Assembly: GCF_003628125.1 (NCBI RefSeq)
Contig: NZ_RBZU01000001.1
Location: 651,697 to 715,696 of the forward strand
From: Pararobbsia silviterrae
Lineage (GTDB): Bacteria > Pseudomonadota > Gammaproteobacteria > Burkholderiales > Burkholderiaceae
Direction of reading: 5' to 3'
Length of the DNA stretch: 64,000 nt
Position numbers and translations under genes: made by a program
Notes under the pieces: model-generated
What the model was told of the DNA's origin: nothing
The model's database searches: none
What the model saw: only the letters and a program-made list of their open reading frames with translations
In this document: positions 25,623 through 35,886 of the stretch, in pieces
Layout of the letters: every line of letters starts with the position of its first letter
Position numbering within the stretch: position 1 is the stretch's first letter

Positions 25623-25836
25623 TTTTCCGCAAATGCCCGCGGAAAAAGATTCAGGGAGAGCCTGCGCGGATCGCGAGCGCGACGCGGCCGGCGCCCGTGA
25701 ACGGACGGTTCCAAGCCCCTTCGGCCATGCCGGATGGAACGAATCGAACGCTCGCGACGCGTGCCGGACAGACGTCGAGCCGACGGCCACCAACAAGCAG
25801 GAAGCAAGCAGGGCACAGACTTAATTTGGATCGATC
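25623..25836 (+). promoter_or_regulatory. long 5' leader of rplM
   Basis: The leader contains an 8-bp stem-loop, TTTTCCGC/GCGGAAAA, close to its start, and an inverted repeat GGTTCCA...TGGAAC further in (about 25708-25741). A ribosomal-protein autoregulatory structure is possible. I could not match it to a named leader family. Confidence 0.35.
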
Positions 25837-26265
25837 ATGAAGACTTTTTCCGCCAAGGCACATGAAGTGCAGCGCGAATGGTACGTGATTGACGCGACGG
25901 ATAAGGTTCTCGGCCGTGTCGCCAGCGAAGTGGCACGCCGTCTTCGCGGCAAGCACAAGCCTGAATTTACCCCGCACGTCGATACGGGCGATTTCATCGT
26001 CGTCATCAATGCTGGAAAGCTGAAGGTGACCGGCAACAAGACGACGGACAAGAAGTACTACCGTCACTCGGGCTACCCGGGCGGTATCTACGAAACGACG
26101 TTTGGCAAGATGCAAGAACGCTTCCCGGGCCGCGCGCTCGAGAAGGCAGTGAAGGGCATGCTGCCGAAGGGCCCGCTCGGCTACGCGATGATCAAGAAGC
26201 TCAAGGTCTACGCTGACGCAACCCACCCGCACTCGGCTCAACAGCCGAAGGCGCTCGAGATCTAA
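25837..26265 (+). CDS. rplM: 50S ribosomal protein L13
   Basis: Large-subunit protein L13 of 142 residues, an early assembly protein that binds 23S rRNA. It is recognised throughout, with [20 protein letters not shown] near the N-terminus and the conserved [13 protein letters not shown] segment (here [20 protein letters not shown]). It is co-transcribed with rpsI, 12 bases downstream. Confidence 0.98.
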   Translation: MKTFSAKAHEVQREWYVIDATDKVLGRVASEVARRLRGKHKPEFTPHVDTGDFIVVINAGKLKVTGNKTTDKKYYRHSGYPGGIYETTFGKMQERFPGRALEKAVKGMLPKGPLGYAMIKKLKVYADATHPHSAQQPKALEI

Positions 26266-26277
26266 GGGAGCCCTACT

Positions 26278-26670
26278 GTGATCGGTAACTGGAACTATGG
26301 CACGGGCCGCCGCAAGAGCGCGGTCGCGCGTGTGTTCATCAAGGCTGGCAAGGGCGAGATCGTCGTCAACGGCAAGCCCATCGCTGACTACTTCTCGCGT
26401 GAAACGTCGCTGATGATCGTGCGTCAACCGCTCGAACTCACGCAGCACGCGACGACGTTCGACATCAAGGTCAACGTCTCGGGCGGCGGTGAAACGGGTC
26501 AGGCAGGCGCGGTTCGCCACGGCATCACACGCGCGCTGATGGACTACGACGCCACGCTGAAGTCGCAACTGTCGAACGCCGGCTTCGTGACGCGTGACGC
26601 GCGTGAAGTCGAACGTAAGAAGGTCGGCTTCCACAAGGCACGCCGCCGGAAGCAATTCTCGAAGCGTTAA
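26278..26670 (+). CDS. rpsI: 30S ribosomal protein S9
   Basis: Small-subunit protein S9 of 130 residues. Its basic C-terminal tail ([11 protein letters not shown]) reaches the P-site tRNA. The start codon is GTG at 26278, giving [20 protein letters not shown], with AAGGGAG upstream. Universal S9 features are [15 protein letters not shown] and [11 protein letters not shown]. It ends the rplM-rpsI operon before two hairpins. Confidence 0.98.
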   Translation: MIGNWNYGTGRRKSAVARVFIKAGKGEIVVNGKPIADYFSRETSLMIVRQPLELTQHATTFDIKVNVSGGGETGQAGAVRHGITRALMDYDATLKSQLSNAGFVTRDAREVERKKVGFHKARRRKQFSKR

Positions 26671-26688
26671 TTCGCTTCGATCGTGCAA

Positions 26689-26709
26689 GGCTTGCCCGTC
26701 GGGCAAGCC
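26689..26709 (+). terminator. hairpin after rpsI
   Basis: GGCTTGCCC pairs perfectly with GGGCAAGCC over a 3-nt loop. There is no T tract. It may protect the mRNA end or act together with the following terminator. Confidence 0.5.
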
Positions 26710-26724
26710 GTCGCAACGAATCCG

Positions 26725-26755
26725 AAAGCCGCAGGCCTCGCGCTTGCGGCTTTTT
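26725..26755 (+). terminator. intrinsic terminator of the rplM-rpsI operon
   Basis: AAAGCCGCA (26725-26733) pairs with TGCGGCTTT (26745-26753). The T run continues to 26755. Confidence 0.85.
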
Positions 26756-26882
26756 GTTTATGTCGCCGCCATGTGGTTGATCAAGTACGCGCCGGGAAAC
26801 GTCGGACACTTGAAAAACCCCTTTGCCGACACGACGTTGCGATAAGGACTACAATCGACCCCAAACCCCTTGGGAGAAGTTT

Positions 26883-27248
26883 ATGAATGCAGTTACCGAT
26901 AGCGCCGTGGCGGAAATGCCGGCGCCGCTCGTGTTTACCGACAGCGCAGCGGACAAGGTCAAGCAACTGATCGACGAGGAAGGCAATCCGGCGCTCAAGC
27001 TCCGCGTGTTCGTCCAAGGCGGCGGCTGCTCGGGCTTCCAGTACGGCTTCACGTTTGACGAGGAAGTCAACGACGACGACACGATCATGACGAAGGCCGG
27101 CGTCCAGCTCTTGATCGACTCGATGAGCTACCAGTACCTCGTCGGCGCCGAGATCGACTACAAGGACGATATCAACGGCGCGCAATTCGTCATCAAGAAC
27201 CCGAACGCGACGACGACCTGCGGCTGCGGTTCGTCCTTCTCGGTCTAA
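26883..27248 (+). CDS. erpA: iron-sulfur cluster insertion protein ErpA
   Basis: A-type iron-sulfur carrier of 121 residues that delivers clusters to apo-enzymes. The three cluster cysteines are Cys49 (GGGCSGF), Cys113 and Cys115 (TTCGCGSSF). The ATG at 26883 has GGGAG upstream. The location after rplM-rpsI is the usual Burkholderiales one (recalled synteny). A long stem terminator separates it from convergent anmK. Confidence 0.95.
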   Translation: MNAVTDSAVAEMPAPLVFTDSAADKVKQLIDEEGNPALKLRVFVQGGGCSGFQYGFTFDEEVNDDDTIMTKAGVQLLIDSMSYQYLVGAEIDYKDDINGAQFVIKNPNATTTCGCGSSFSV

Positions 27249-27318
27249 GTTTCAATACCGCCCGCCTGTGTGACTTCGGGCGCGGCGTCGTATCGCGCTG
27301 GCCCGTTCGGGCCGACAG

Positions 27319-27364
27319 GCGCTTCACCGATTGGATTTCGATTCAATCGGTGAGGCGCTTTTTT
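27319..27364. terminator. bidirectional terminator between erpA and anmK
   Basis: A 15-bp stem (27319-27333 with 27344-27358, one G-U pair when read as RNA) closes a 10-nt loop, followed by six T residues at 27359-27364. It lies between convergent genes and ends erpA. Confidence 0.9.
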
Positions 27365-27423
27365 GCGTGCGGCGCATCCGGCCGGGTCCGGCCCAAGCCA
27401 AGGGAAACGGCCTGCCCGCGTGA

Positions 27424-28542
27424 TCAGCGCGGATACAGCGCGCCGAGCACACGCGGGCCGCGCGCGCCCGTCACGGCGACGAGATTGCCCGGCTCGCGGT
27501 GGATGAAGCGATACGCAAGCCACGCGAACGCGAACGCTTCGACATGATGCGGCGGCACGCCGAGCGCGGCCGTCGAATGGACTTCGGCGCGCAATCCGCG
27601 CCGGTTCAGCGACGCGTCGAGCATCGACATCAACGTGAGGTTGTAGGCGCCGCCCCCGCAGACATAGACCGCCTCGCACGACGGCGCATGGCGCGCGACG
27701 TCGTGCGCGATCGTCTCGGCGGTCAAGGCCGCCAGCGTAGCCTGCACGTCGGCGGGGTCCGGCAGCACCGCCACCTCGCCGAGGCGTTGCGACAGCCAGT
27801 CCGGATTGAAGAGATCGCGTCCCGTGCTCTTCGGCGGCGCGGTCACGAAATACGGATCCTCGAGCAGCGCGTCGAGCAATGTATCGTCGACCGCACCGCT
27901 CGCGGCGAACGCGCCGCCCTCGTCGTAAGGCATCGCGCGATGCTGGTTGACCCAGTAGTCCATCAGCGCGTTGCCGGGCCCGCAATCGAAACCCGTCACG
28001 GCGCCGTCGGCCGCGAGGACCGTGATGTTCGAGATGCCGCCGATATTGCAGACCACGCGCGTTTTGCCCGGCGCGCCGAACATCGTCGCGTGGAACGCCG
28101 GCGCGAGCGGCGCGCCATGCCCGCCCGCCGCGACATCGCGGCTGCGGAAGTCGGCCACCACGTCGATGCCGGTCAATTCGGCCACGAGGGCCGGATTGTT
28201 TGTCTGGCGAGTGAAGCCGAGTTCGGGGCGATGCCGGATCGTCTGCCCATGCACGCCGACGGCCCTGACCCGGTCCCGCGCGATCCCGTTGTCCGTGAGC
28301 AGCCGCTCGCAGACCGCCGCATAACGTTGCGCGAGCGCATTGGCCGCAAGCGCCTCGTGATGGATTTCATCAGGTCCGGAGGACTGGAGCCGATGCAGCA
28401 CGGTTTTGAGTTCGGGCGGAAATTCGACGAACGTTTCGCCGAGCACATGCGGTCGAGCCGCGTCCGAGAAGTCGACGGCGAGGCCGTCGACGCCGTCCAT
28501 GCTGGTGCCCGACATCAGGCCAAGATAAATATGCGGGGTCAT
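27424..28542 (-). CDS. anmK: anhydro-N-acetylmuramic acid kinase
   Basis: Kinase of 372 residues that opens and phosphorylates 1,6-anhydro-MurNAc to MurNAc-6-phosphate in peptidoglycan recycling. Characteristic segments are [13 protein letters not shown] at the N-terminus, [47 protein letters not shown] and DLFNPDWL. It pairs functionally with amgK and murU in this window. MurNAc-6-phosphate phosphatase (MupP) is not here. Confidence 0.96.
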   Translation of the reverse strand: MTPHIYLGLMSGTSMDGVDGLAVDFSDAARPHVLGETFVEFPPELKTVLHRLQSSGPDEIHHEALAANALAQRYAAVCERLLTDNGIARDRVRAVGVHGQTIRHRPELGFTRQTNNPALVAELTGIDVVADFRSRDVAAGGHGAPLAPAFHATMFGAPGKTRVVCNIGGISNITVLAADGAVTGFDCGPGNALMDYWVNQHRAMPYDEGGAFAASGAVDDTLLDALLEDPYFVTAPPKSTGRDLFNPDWLSQRLGEVAVLPDPADVQATLAALTAETIAHDVARHAPSCEAVYVCGGGAYNLTLMSMLDASLNRRGLRAEVHSTAALGVPPHHVEAFAFAWLAYRFIHREPGNLVAVTGARGPRVLGALYPR

Positions 28543-28884
28543 CGGCGTTCCCTGAATCCGTGTCTAGCGTGACGGCGATTATCGCCCGCGCATGCCGCCG
28601 CGCAAGCCTTGCATAGAGCGGGCACGTCGGCCCACCCTGAAACACCACCCAAGCGGACGATCCGAGAACCCGCGCCGCCGCGCCAAAAAAATCCCGGTCA
28701 ATCAGCGACATCACGTAAAATCCAGCGCTGAACCACGCGTCGAGCGACACCCCGTCGCGCCGGCGCCAGACCGTCGTCGATCTCGACGGCCGTCCCCGAT
28801 CGCCGTCCGCCCACGCGCCTCTGCTTGTCGACGGGCCTCTGTGCGAAGCCTCGGACGTTTCCCAATCCATTCAGTCGATCCAGC
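28543..28884. other. divergent intergenic region between anmK and tyrS
   Basis: No gene is supported in these 342 bases. A TAAAAT -10-like hexamer is present at 28716-28721 on the plus strand, but no good -35 lies at 16-18 bases. Relatives, as I recall, carry an M23-type peptidase gene between anmK and tyrS. None is present here. Confidence 0.5.
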
Positions 28885-30129
28885 ATGTCGAGTCCGCAAT
28901 CTCCGAACCCCGTTGTGTACCCCTTGACCGATGAAGTCCAACACGCGCTCGGCGTCGCGAAACGCGGCGTCGACGAGTTGCTGATCGAGGACGAATTCGC
29001 GCAGAAGCTCGCGCGCAGCGCCGCGACGCGCAAGCCGCTGCGCATCAAGCTCGGACTCGACCCGACGTCGCCCGACATTCACATCGGCCACACGGTCGTG
29101 CTCAACAAGATGCGCCAGCTTCAGGATCTCGGCCACCAGGTCATTTTCCTGATCGGCGATTTCACGTCGCTGATCGGCGATCCGTCGGGCCGCAACGTCA
29201 CGCGTCCGCCGCTCACGCGCGAGCAGATCGAAGAGAACGCGAAGACGTACTTCGAGCAGGCCAGCATGGTGCTCGACGCCGAGAAGACCGAAATCCGCTA
29301 CAACAGCGAATGGTCGCTGCCGCTCGGCGCCGACGGCATGATCAAGCTCGCGTCGCGCTACACCGTGGCCCGCATGCTCGAACGCGACGACTTCACGAAG
29401 CGTTATCAAGGCGGCGTGCCGATCTCGATCCACGAGTTCCTCTACCCGCTCATGCAGGGCTACGACTCGGTCGCGCTCGAATCCGATCTCGAACTCGGCG
29501 GCACCGATCAGAAATTCAATCTGCTCGTCGGTCGCGAGCTCCAGAAGCAATACGGCCAGGAGCCGCAGTGCATCCTGACGATGCCGTTGCTCGAAGGGCT
29601 CGACGGCGTCGAGAAGATGTCGAAGTCAAAGAACAATTACGTCGGGATCCAGGACAAGCCCGAGGACATGTTCGGCAAGCTCATGAGCATTTCCGACACG
29701 CTCATGTGGCGCTACTTCGAGCTGCTCTCGTTCCGCGACATGGCCGAGATCGCGGGCTTCAAGCGCGAGGCCGAAGGCGGACGCAATCCGCGCGATTTCA
29801 AGGTCCTGCTCGGCAAGGAAATCGTGACGCGCTTCCACTCGGCGGCCGATGCCGATCGCGCGCTCGACGCGTTCGACAAGCGCGCGAAGGGCGGGATACC
29901 CGACGACATTCCCGAAGTCAGCCTCAGCGGTGCGCCGCTCGCGATCGGCGCGCTGCTCAAGCAGGCCGGTCTCGTGCCGTCGACGAGCGAAGCGATGCGC
30001 AACATCGAACAGGGCGGCGTGCGAATCGACGGCACGCAAATCGCCGACAAGGCGCTCAAGGTCGATCCGGGCACGTTCGTCGTCCAGGTCGGCAAGCGCA
30101 AGTTCGCGCGCGTGACGCTGACCGCCTGA
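28885..30129 (+). CDS. tyrS: tyrosyl-tRNA synthetase
   Basis: Class I aminoacyl-tRNA synthetase of 414 residues charging tRNA(Tyr). The HIGH-type motif is DIHIGHTVV and the KMSKS motif is [10 protein letters not shown]. The C-terminal S4 RNA-binding domain covers about residues 350-414. The ATG at 28885 gives MSSPQSPNP; an earlier in-frame ATG at 28825 would add 20 atypical residues. dtd follows after 34 bases, and both deal with tyrosyl-tRNA quality. Confidence 0.96.
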   Translation: MSSPQSPNPVVYPLTDEVQHALGVAKRGVDELLIEDEFAQKLARSAATRKPLRIKLGLDPTSPDIHIGHTVVLNKMRQLQDLGHQVIFLIGDFTSLIGDPSGRNVTRPPLTREQIEENAKTYFEQASMVLDAEKTEIRYNSEWSLPLGADGMIKLASRYTVARMLERDDFTKRYQGGVPISIHEFLYPLMQGYDSVALESDLELGGTDQKFNLLVGRELQKQYGQEPQCILTMPLLEGLDGVEKMSKSKNNYVGIQDKPEDMFGKLMSISDTLMWRYFELLSFRDMAEIAGFKREAEGGRNPRDFKVLLGKEIVTRFHSAADADRALDAFDKRAKGGIPDDIPEVSLSGAPLAIGALLKQAGLVPSTSEAMRNIEQGGVRIDGTQIADKALKVDPGTFVVQVGKRKFARVTLTA

Positions 30130-30163
30130 TGCCGGGCAGACACGTCCGTATCGAGCGCCGCCG

Positions 30164-30649
30164 ATGATCGCCCTGATCCAACGCGTCAAGCGTGCGGACG
30201 TCACGGTCGACGGCCGCGTGATCGGTGCGATCGACGCGGGCCTGCTCGCGCTCGTCTGCGCCGAACGCGACGACGACGAAGCGACCGCCGAACGGCTCGT
30301 CGCGAAGATGCTCAACTATCGTGTGTTCGAGGACGGCGCGCAGAAGATGAACCGCAGCGTGCGCAATCTCGATGGTCAGGATCTCGCGGGCGGCGTGCTG
30401 CTCGTGCCGCAATTCACGCTCGCGGCCGATACGTCGAGCGGCACGCGCCCGAGCTTTACGCCCGCCGCGCCGCCTGAACGCGGCCGCGCGCTGTTCAATC
30501 ATTTCGTCGCGACCGCGCGCCGCCAGCATCCGATCGTCGAAACCGGCGAATTCGGCGCCTATATGCAGGTCGCGCTCGTCAACGACGGACCCGTCACGTT
30601 CTGGCTGCATGCGCGGTCCGAGCGCGCACCCGCAAGGAACGAAGCATGA
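30164..30649 (+). CDS. dtd: D-aminoacyl-tRNA deacylase
   Basis: DTD of 161 residues that removes D-amino acids (notably D-Tyr) and glycine mis-attached to tRNA. The start [17 protein letters not shown] is typical, and the cross-subunit Gly-cisPro motif is in NDGPVTFWL. The active-site strand reads [10 protein letters not shown], with proline where most DTDs I recall have serine (SQFTL). The stop overlaps the next start by 4 bases (ATGA). Confidence 0.94.
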   Translation: MIALIQRVKRADVTVDGRVIGAIDAGLLALVCAERDDDEATAERLVAKMLNYRVFEDGAQKMNRSVRNLDGQDLAGGVLLVPQFTLAADTSSGTRPSFTPAAPPERGRALFNHFVATARRQHPIVETGEFGAYMQVALVNDGPVTFWLHARSERAPARNEA

Positions 30650-31410
30650 CGACCACGCTGATCCTGATTCGCCACGGCGAAACGTCCTGGAACGCGATCA
30701 AACGCATCCAGGGCTTTACGGACATCCCGCTCAACGAGGTGGGACTGCGCCAGGCCGACGATCTCGGTCAGCGTTTCGCGGGACTTGTCGCGCACGTGAG
30801 CGACGCGGAATCGGCCGACACGATCGATCCCGTCGCGCGCGATCTCGCGGCGGCCGACGCCGGCCTCACGCTCGCTGCCAAGCCGATCGCGGCGGTCTAC
30901 ACGAGCGATCTGCTGCGCGCCCGGCAAACGGCCGCGCCGCTCGCCGCCGCGCTGGGCCTCACGCCCGTGCTCACGGCGAGCGTGCGCGAGCGGAACTACG
31001 GTCTGTTCGAAGGGATGAATCTCGAGGAAGTCGCTGCGCGCTATCCCGACGACTATGCGCAATGGCAGACGCGCGACCCCGACTATCGGCCGGGTCCCGG
31101 CGAATCGCAGCGCATGTTCTACGACCGGATCGTCGCCGCGTTGCACGCGATCGCGGCCGATCATCGCGATCAGCGCGTCGTGGTCGTCGCGCACGGTGGC
31201 GTGCTCGACAATGCGCGACGCTATGCGGAGTCGCTGCCGCTTGGGCAAAAGCGCGACTATCTGCTGCTCAACGCGAGCATCAATCTCTTCGCGTTCGAGT
31301 CGGACTGCGCACGCCTGATCCGCTGGGGCGACGTCGCGCATCTGCACGACGACGACGCCGCGCAGGACGATACGCGGACCCACCCGCTGCCGGATACGCG
31401 CGTGCTCTGA
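30646..31410 (+). CDS. histidine phosphatase (GpmB-like phosphoglycerate-mutase family)
   Basis: Histidine phosphatase superfamily protein of 254 residues. The RHGETSWN motif carries the phosphorylated histidine, and the second histidine is in [11 protein letters not shown]. An acidic/alanine-rich insertion of about 30 residues (around 47-78) precedes the [13 protein letters not shown] segment. The true substrate is unknown; similar genes are labelled gpmB without proof. It is translationally coupled to dtd. Confidence 0.88.
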   Translation: MTTTLILIRHGETSWNAIKRIQGFTDIPLNEVGLRQADDLGQRFAGLVAHVSDAESADTIDPVARDLAAADAGLTLAAKPIAAVYTSDLLRARQTAAPLAAALGLTPVLTASVRERNYGLFEGMNLEEVAARYPDDYAQWQTRDPDYRPGPGESQRMFYDRIVAALHAIAADHRDQRVVVVAHGGVLDNARRYAESLPLGQKRDYLLLNASINLFAFESDCARLIRWGDVAHLHDDDAAQDDTRTHPLPDTRVL

Positions 31411-31476
31411 GCCAGGTCAGCCCGGCCCAAGTCAAGCCGATCCAAGTCGGCCGCGGGCCAGCCATCGAGCCGATGC

Positions 31477-32541
31477 TCAGCTTTCGCGCGCGGCGTCCCA
31501 GAGATCCTTGATCGGGCCCGAGTCGGGCGCCGCGAGTCCGAAGTGCCGGTAGGCGAGCAGCGTCGCGACGCGTCCGCGCGGCGTGCGTTGCAGAAAACCC
31601 TGCTGGATCAGATACGGCTCGAGCACGTCTTCGATCGTGTCGCGCTCCTCGCCGATCGCCGCCGCGAGGTTGTCGACGCCGACCGGGCCGCCGTCGAACT
31701 TGTGCAGGATCGCTTCGAGCAGCTTGCGGTCCATGAGATCGAAGCCGACGCCGTCGACATCGAGCATGCGGAGCGCGGCGTCGGCCACGGCGGCGCTGAT
31801 CTTGCCGTCGGCGCGCACTTCGGCATAGTCGCGCACGCGGCGCAGCAGCCGATTCGCGATCCGCGGCGTGCCGCGCGAACGCTTGGCGATTTCGAACGCG
31901 CCGTCTTCCGCGATCGAGGCGCCGAGCAGATCGGCCGAGCGCGTCACGATCCGCGTGAGTTCGGTCGCGTTGTAGAACTCGAGGCGCGCGACGATGCCGA
32001 AGCGGTCGCGCAACGGATTGGTCAGCATCCCGGCGCGCGTGGTCGCGCCGACGAGCGTGAACGGCTGCAGATCGAGTTTGACGCTACGTGCCGCGGGACC
32101 CTCGCCGATCATGATGTCGATCTGATAGTCCTCGAGCGCCGGGTACAGGATTTCCTCGACGACCGGCGAGAGCCGGTGGATTTCGTCGATGAACAGGACG
32201 TCGTTCGCTTCGAGGTTCGTGAGCAGCGCGGCGAGGTCGCCCGCGCGTTCGAGCACGGGGCCCGAGGTCTGCCGCAGATTGACGCCCATTTCGCGCGCGA
32301 TGATATGCGCGAGCGTCGTTTTGCCGAGACCCGGCGGCCCGAACAACAGCACGTGATCGAGCGCTTCGGCGCGTTTGCGCGCGGCCTGGATGAAGATCTC
32401 GAGCTGATCGCGGACCTTTTGCTGGCCGACGTACTCGTCGAGCACCTTCGGCCGTAGCGCGCGCTCGAACGCTTCTTCGTTCGGCGACGCCGGGGTCGCG
32501 GCGATCACGCGTTCGCTGGAGAGTTTGTCGGATTCAATCAT
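31477..32541 (-). CDS. ruvB: Holliday junction branch-migration ATPase RuvB
   Basis: AAA+ motor of 354 residues that drives branch migration of Holliday junctions with RuvA. Walker A is GPPGLGKTT and Walker B is LFIDEIHRL. The C-terminal winged-helix DNA-binding domain contains RTPRGRVAT. It is the last gene of a minus-strand run, convergent with the gpm-like gene. It is separated from ruvA by 208 bases with repeats and a hairpin, wider than the usual ruvAB spacing. Confidence 0.97.
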   Translation of the reverse strand: MIESDKLSSERVIAATPASPNEEAFERALRPKVLDEYVGQQKVRDQLEIFIQAARKRAEALDHVLLFGPPGLGKTTLAHIIAREMGVNLRQTSGPVLERAGDLAALLTNLEANDVLFIDEIHRLSPVVEEILYPALEDYQIDIMIGEGPAARSVKLDLQPFTLVGATTRAGMLTNPLRDRFGIVARLEFYNATELTRIVTRSADLLGASIAEDGAFEIAKRSRGTPRIANRLLRRVRDYAEVRADGKISAAVADAALRMLDVDGVGFDLMDRKLLEAILHKFDGGPVGVDNLAAAIGEERDTIEDVLEPYLIQQGFLQRTPRGRVATLLAYRHFGLAAPDSGPIKDLWDAARES

Positions 32542-32605
32542 GGCGACGATTGTACAGCGCGGGGCACGGCGGATTGACGATCACGGTACCGGCCGCGCCG
32601 TCGGT

Positions 32606-32637
32606 CGCGTGCCAGTCCGCGTGCCAGTCCGCGTGCC
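32606..32637. repeat. 12-bp tandem repeat, about 2.7 copies
   Basis: CGCGTGCCAGTC occurs twice (32606-32617 and 32618-32629) with a partial third copy to 32637, in the ruvA-ruvB spacer. Confidence 0.85.
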
Positions 32638-32658
32638 GCCGAAGCATGCCGGCGTGTC

Positions 32659-32682
32659 GCCCACCGTGGGGCCACGGTGGGC
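32659..32682. other. near-perfect palindrome in the ruvA-ruvB spacer
   Basis: GCCCACCGTGG (32659-32669) is repeated in inverse at 32672-32682 with a 2-nt spacer. In RNA it would form a stable hairpin between the two coding regions. No T tract is seen on either strand. Confidence 0.7.
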
Positions 32683-32749
32683 GGACTGCGGACGGACTGC
32701 AGATCGACCGAGGGGCAACCCGCGATCGATCGTCCGCACGGCGTGAGGG

Positions 32750-33331
32750 CTAGGTCTTCGACAACGCCTTGAGCGCGAGCTTGATGCCGTCGGACACGCC
32801 GGTGCCGGCGGGCACGGTCTTGACCGCGGCCAGCGCTTCTTTCTCCGAGTAGCCGAGCGCCAGCAGCGCATTGAGGATGTCGGACGCGTGATCCGAGGCC
32901 GACACGGTCGCCGCCGCCGCGCCGAGGTCGGCGCCGAGCTTGCCCTTGAGTTCGAGCAACAGGCGTTCGGCGGTTTTCTTGCCGATGCCGGGCACCCGCG
33001 TGAGGCGCGCGGCGTCCTGTAGCGTCACGGTCTGCGCGAGCTCGGCGACACTCATGCCCGACAACACGGACAGCGCCATGCGCGCACCGATGCCCGAAAT
33101 CTTGAGCAGTTCGCGAAACGCCGCGCGTTCGTCGGGCGAGCCGAATCCGAACAACTGATGCGCATCCTCGCGCACGATCTGCTGTGTGAGCAGCACGACG
33201 CGTTCACCGGTCGACGGCAGGTTATAGAACGTGCTCATCGGCACGTCGATCTCGTAACCGACACCGTTGCAGTCGACGAGCAGGTGAGGCGGATTCTTTT
33301 CGAGCAAGACGCCCGCAATGCGACCGATCAT
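32750..33331 (-). CDS. ruvA: Holliday junction DNA-binding protein RuvA
   Basis: RuvA of 193 residues that tetramerises on the four-way junction and recruits RuvB. The N-terminal OB fold ([20 protein letters not shown]) is followed by helix-hairpin-helix motifs ([38 protein letters not shown]). Domain III at about 145-193 binds RuvB. The order ruvC-ruvA-ruvB on the minus strand is conserved. Confidence 0.97.
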   Translation of the reverse strand: MIGRIAGVLLEKNPPHLLVDCNGVGYEIDVPMSTFYNLPSTGERVVLLTQQIVREDAHQLFGFGSPDERAAFRELLKISGIGARMALSVLSGMSVAELAQTVTLQDAARLTRVPGIGKKTAERLLLELKGKLGADLGAAAATVSASDHASDILNALLALGYSEKEALAAVKTVPAGTGVSDGIKLALKALSKT

Positions 33332-33432
33332 GGCGAATCAGCAGAAGGGAAAGGCTGAGTGTATCCGAAGCGTCGACGCGTCAAGCGCAAACGACGCGAC
33401 GGCCGAACGCGCGCGGCGTGTTGCCGCCGCAT

Positions 33433-33975
33433 CTATCCGACCAGACGTCCGCGCCGCACGCGATACCCTTTTTTCGCGAGCCCCGGCGCCAGCGAGCCGA
33501 TCGCCGTGACCGTGTTGCTCGCATGCGCATGACAGATCGCGACGCCGAGCGCATCGGCGGCATCGGTCGTCGGCGTGCCCGACAACGAGAGCAGGCGCAC
33601 GACCATGTCCTGCACCTGCGCCTTCGTCGCGCGGCCCGTGCCGACGACGGCCTGCTTGAGCTGGAGCGCCGTGTATTCCGAGACCGGCAGGCCGCCCGCG
33701 ACGAGGCCCGCGATGGCCGCGCCCCGGGCCTGGCCGAGCAAGAGCGTCGATTGGGGATTGACGTTGACGAAGACCTTTTCGATCGACGCCTGATCGGGGC
33801 GATGCTCGGCGATCAGCGTCGAGATGCCCGCGAAGATCGTCCCGAGCCGCTTCGCGAGATCGCCTTCGGGTGTACGGATCACGCCCGAAGCGACGTACCG
33901 CAGGGCGTGCCCGTTCTTGTCGATGACGCCGAACCCGGTCACGCGAAGGCCGGGGTCGATCCCGAGAATACGCAA
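33433..33975 (-). CDS. ruvC: Holliday junction resolvase RuvC
   Basis: Endonuclease of 180 residues that cuts Holliday junctions symmetrically. The catalytic acidic residues fall at Asp7 (GIDPG), Glu66 (SIEKVFV), Asp138 and Asp141 ([11 protein letters not shown]), the same positions as in E. coli RuvC. It starts 44 bases downstream of purH, suggesting co-transcription. Confidence 0.97.
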   Translation of the reverse strand: MRILGIDPGLRVTGFGVIDKNGHALRYVASGVIRTPEGDLAKRLGTIFAGISTLIAEHRPDQASIEKVFVNVNPQSTLLLGQARGAAIAGLVAGGLPVSEYTALQLKQAVVGTGRATKAQVQDMVVRLLSLSGTPTTDAADALGVAICHAHASNTVTAIGSLAPGLAKKGYRVRRGRLVG

Positions 33976-34019
33976 GGTCGGCGGCTCCCGTTGAGGGCGT
34001 GGACGTCAGCGACGCGCGA

Positions 34020-35597
34020 TCAATGACGGAAGTGACGCGTACCCGTCAACACCATCGCGATGTTGTGCTCGTCGGCCGCGGCGATGACTTCGTCGTCGCG
34101 GACCGAACCGCCGGGCTGGATCACGCACGTCGCGCCCGCGTTCACGACGACGTCGAGGCCGTCGCGGAACGGGAAGAACGCATCCGAGGCCACTGCCGAT
34201 CCGTTGAGCGAAAGCCCCGCGTTCGTCGCCTTGATGCCCGCGATGCGCGCCGAGTCGACGCGGCTCATCTGGCCCGCGCCGACGCCGAGCGTCATGCCGC
34301 TCGCGCAGAACACGATCGCGTTCGACTTGACGAACTTCGCGACGCGCCACGCGAAGAGCAGATCTTCCATTTCCTTCGGCGTCGGATGACGCTTCGTGAC
34401 GACGCGCAGCTCGCTCTTCTGAACGTTCTTCGCATCGGCCGATTGCACGAGCAGACCGCCGCCGACACGCTTGAAATCGAACGGATTGTGAACGTCGCGA
34501 TCGGCCGCCGTCAGCGGGATTTCGAGCAGACGCACGTTCTGCTTCGCCGCGAACACAGCCTTCGCGCCCTCGGTGAACGACGGCGCGAGCAGCACTTCGA
34601 CGAACTGCTTCGCGACGGCCTGCGCGGCCGCTTCGTCGACCTCGACATTGAACGCGATGATGCCGCCGAACGCCGACGTCGGATCCGTCTTGAACGCCTT
34701 CTCGTAGGCTTCGAGCGCGTGCGCGCCGAGCGCGACGCCGCACGGGTTCGCGTGCTTGATGATCACGCATGCGGGGCCGTGGAACGTCTTCACGCATTCC
34801 CAGGCTGCATCGGCGTCGGCGATGTTGTTGTACGAGAGTTCCTTGCCCTGGAGCTGCGCGTAGTTCGCGAGCGAGCCCGACGGCACGACGATGTCGCGAT
34901 AGAACGCGGCCTTCTGATGCGGGTTCTCGCCGTAGCGCAGATCCTGGACTTTCTCGAACGCGAGATTCAGCGTGGCCGGATACGGATTGCGGTTCTGGTG
35001 CGAAAGATCGTCGCCGAGGCTCGTCAGGTAGTTCGTGATCGCGCCGTCATATTGCGCCGTGTGCTTGAACACCTTCGTCGCGAGACGGAAGTTCGTCGCG
35101 TAGCCGACCGTGTTGCCGTTCGCGCGCATTTCGTCGAGCACGACCGCATAGTCGGCCGGATCCACGATGACCGTCACGTCGCGATGATTCTTCGCGGCCG
35201 AACGCAGCATCGTCGGGCCGCCGATATCGATGTTCTCGATCGCGTCCTCGAGCGTGCAATCGTCTTTCGCGACCGTCTCGCGGAACGGGTACAGATTCAC
35301 GACCATGAGATCGATCGTCGGGATGCCGTGTTCTTCGAGCTTGGCCATGTGCTCGGGCAGATCGCGTCGCGCGAGGATGCCGCCGTGCACTTTCGGATGC
35401 AGCGTTTTCACGCGGCCGTCGAGCATCTCGGGGAAGCCCGTGTAGTCGGCGACCTCGGTCACCTTGAGGCCCGCGTCGGCGAGCAGCTTCGCGGTACCGC
35501 CCGTCGACAGCAGCGACACGCCGAGCGCGGACAGGGACTTGGCGAAGTCGACGATGCCCGACTTGTCGGAAACGGAAATGAGCGCTTGCTTGATCAT
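34020..35597 (-). CDS. purH: bifunctional AICAR transformylase/IMP cyclohydrolase
   Basis: PurH of 525 residues catalysing the last two steps of IMP synthesis. The N-terminal cyclohydrolase (MGS-like) domain starts [18 protein letters not shown]. The C-terminal transformylase carries [12 protein letters not shown] and the catalytic KHANPCG. The ATG at 35597 gives the family start; longer in-frame starts are not credible. It lies 55 bases after fis on the same strand, the dusB-fis-purH arrangement. Confidence 0.96.
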   Translation of the reverse strand: MIKQALISVSDKSGIVDFAKSLSALGVSLLSTGGTAKLLADAGLKVTEVADYTGFPEMLDGRVKTLHPKVHGGILARRDLPEHMAKLEEHGIPTIDLMVVNLYPFRETVAKDDCTLEDAIENIDIGGPTMLRSAAKNHRDVTVIVDPADYAVVLDEMRANGNTVGYATNFRLATKVFKHTAQYDGAITNYLTSLGDDLSHQNRNPYPATLNLAFEKVQDLRYGENPHQKAAFYRDIVVPSGSLANYAQLQGKELSYNNIADADAAWECVKTFHGPACVIIKHANPCGVALGAHALEAYEKAFKTDPTSAFGGIIAFNVEVDEAAAQAVAKQFVEVLLAPSFTEGAKAVFAAKQNVRLLEIPLTAADRDVHNPFDFKRVGGGLLVQSADAKNVQKSELRVVTKRHPTPKEMEDLLFAWRVAKFVKSNAIVFCASGMTLGVGAGQMSRVDSARIAGIKATNAGLSLNGSAVASDAFFPFRDGLDVVVNAGATCVIQPGGSVRDDEVIAAADEHNIAMVLTGTRHFRH

Positions 35598-35652
35598 GTC
35601 AATTGGGGAGGCAAAAGTGAGGGCGGTGAGGGCGGCCGGCGCGCGAGCCGGG

Positions 35653-35886
35653 TCACAGCAGGCCGTGCTGCTGGAGCTTCTTGCGCAAGGTGTTGCGATT
35701 GATGCCGAGATATTCGGCGGCGAGCGACTGGTTGCCGTTCGCATGTTCGAGCACGAGTTCGAGCATCGGCTTCTCGACGATCGAAATGACCATCTCGTAG
35801 ATGTCGTGCGGACGGGACCCGTCGAGGTCCTGGAAATACATGCCGAGGCTGTCGCGCACGGATTGTTCGATGTTGTTCTTGCTCAT
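35653..35886 (-). CDS. fis: Fis-family nucleoid-associated regulator
   Basis: Short Fis protein of 77 residues. The C-terminal helix-turn-helix is visible as [20 protein letters not shown] then KKLQQHGLL. Fis bends DNA and activates rRNA and other growth-linked promoters. It overlaps dusB by 4 bases (ATGA), so the two are translationally coupled, as in many proteobacteria. Confidence 0.95.
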   Translation of the reverse strand: MSKNNIEQSVRDSLGMYFQDLDGSRPHDIYEMVISIVEKPMLELVLEHANGNQSLAAEYLGINRNTLRKKLQQHGLL

